DNA of 6,266 bases from Cyanobacteria bacterium M_surface_7_m2_040. Its GTDB lineage: Bacteria; Cyanobacteriota; Cyanobacteriia; PCC-6307; Cyanobiaceae. Of this stretch, positions 6,200 through 6,266 are shown piece after piece. Both the position numbers and the translations under genes were made by a program. The stretch spans positions 1 to 6,266 of the forward strand of contig VGPQ01000087.1 of NCBI GenBank assembly GCA_016882555.1, read 5' to 3'. Each line of letters begins with the position of its first letter. The stretch's first letter is position 1. A model generated the notes under the pieces. It worked only from the letters and a program-made list of their open reading frames with translations. It did not search any database and was not told the origin of the DNA.

Positions 6200-6266
6200 T
6201 CACGCCGTGGTTTCGCTGGGCACGCCGGCGGTGGTGCTCACCAGGGCCGCTAGCAGATCGGCAGGG
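6200..6266 (-). CDS. C-terminal tail of an unidentified upstream gene (partial)
   Basis: Reading leftward from the window edge, the minus strand encodes 21 residues, PADLLAALVSTTAGVPSETTA, written here as PADLLAALVS then TTAGVPSETTA, and ends in TGA at 6202-6200, immediately next to the hydrolase GTG. The helical start (ADLLAALVS) and polar end look like a natural protein terminus, and the abutting junction matches the compact style of the rest of the window. Too little is present to name the family. The frame could be open by chance, since GC-rich DNA has few stops. Confidence 0.5.
   Translation of the reverse strand, partial: PADLLAALVSTTAGVPSETTA

Overview
The window is very GC-rich, almost wall-to-wall coding DNA, and most likely comes from a Synechococcus/Cyanobium-type unicellular cyanobacterium. 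The gene content points that way: an ABC1 kinase, a short Orn/Lys/Arg decarboxylase, a CbiT-type corrin methyltransferase, CdsA and a DUF2993 protein together. Two copies of the 10-mer GGCGATCGCC, which contains the cyanobacterial HIP1 octamer GCGATCGC, agree with this. The lineage is inferred from sequence character, not from a database match.

Layout. Positions 1-1656 (minus) hold an ABC1/UbiB-family atypical kinase whose last codons lie beyond the left edge. A 59-bp divergent spacer (1657-1715) follows. Next is a plus-strand block of three genes that overlap by one base each (TGATG): a PLP-dependent Orn/Lys/Arg decarboxylase (1716-3077), CbiT (3077-3682) and CdsA (3682-4599). Two bases separate it from a converging minus-strand block. 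Read 5'->3' on the minus strand, that block is the tail of an unidentified gene (6266-6200), an alpha/beta-hydrolase (6199-5237) and a DUF2993/LmeA-like protein (5237-4602). No stretch longer than 300 bases lacks a gene, and I see no rRNA, tRNA, CRISPR array, insertion sequence or phage gene.

How the genes fit together. CbiT acts in corrin-ring (pseudocobalamin) synthesis. CdsA makes CDP-diacylglycerol, the precursor of phosphatidylglycerol, which thylakoids need. The decarboxylase probably feeds polyamine synthesis. These pathways are not obviously linked, so the tight packing looks like genome compaction and shared transcription rather than one pathway. A lipid or membrane theme does recur (CdsA, DUF2993 and perhaps the hydrolase and the ABC1 kinase). 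I find no convincing new biological system. The points most worth a second look are the His-to-Gln change beside the PLP lysine, the hydrolase-DUF2993 pair, the divergent TTG starts over a spacer with two palindromes, and the palindrome that holds both convergent stop codons.
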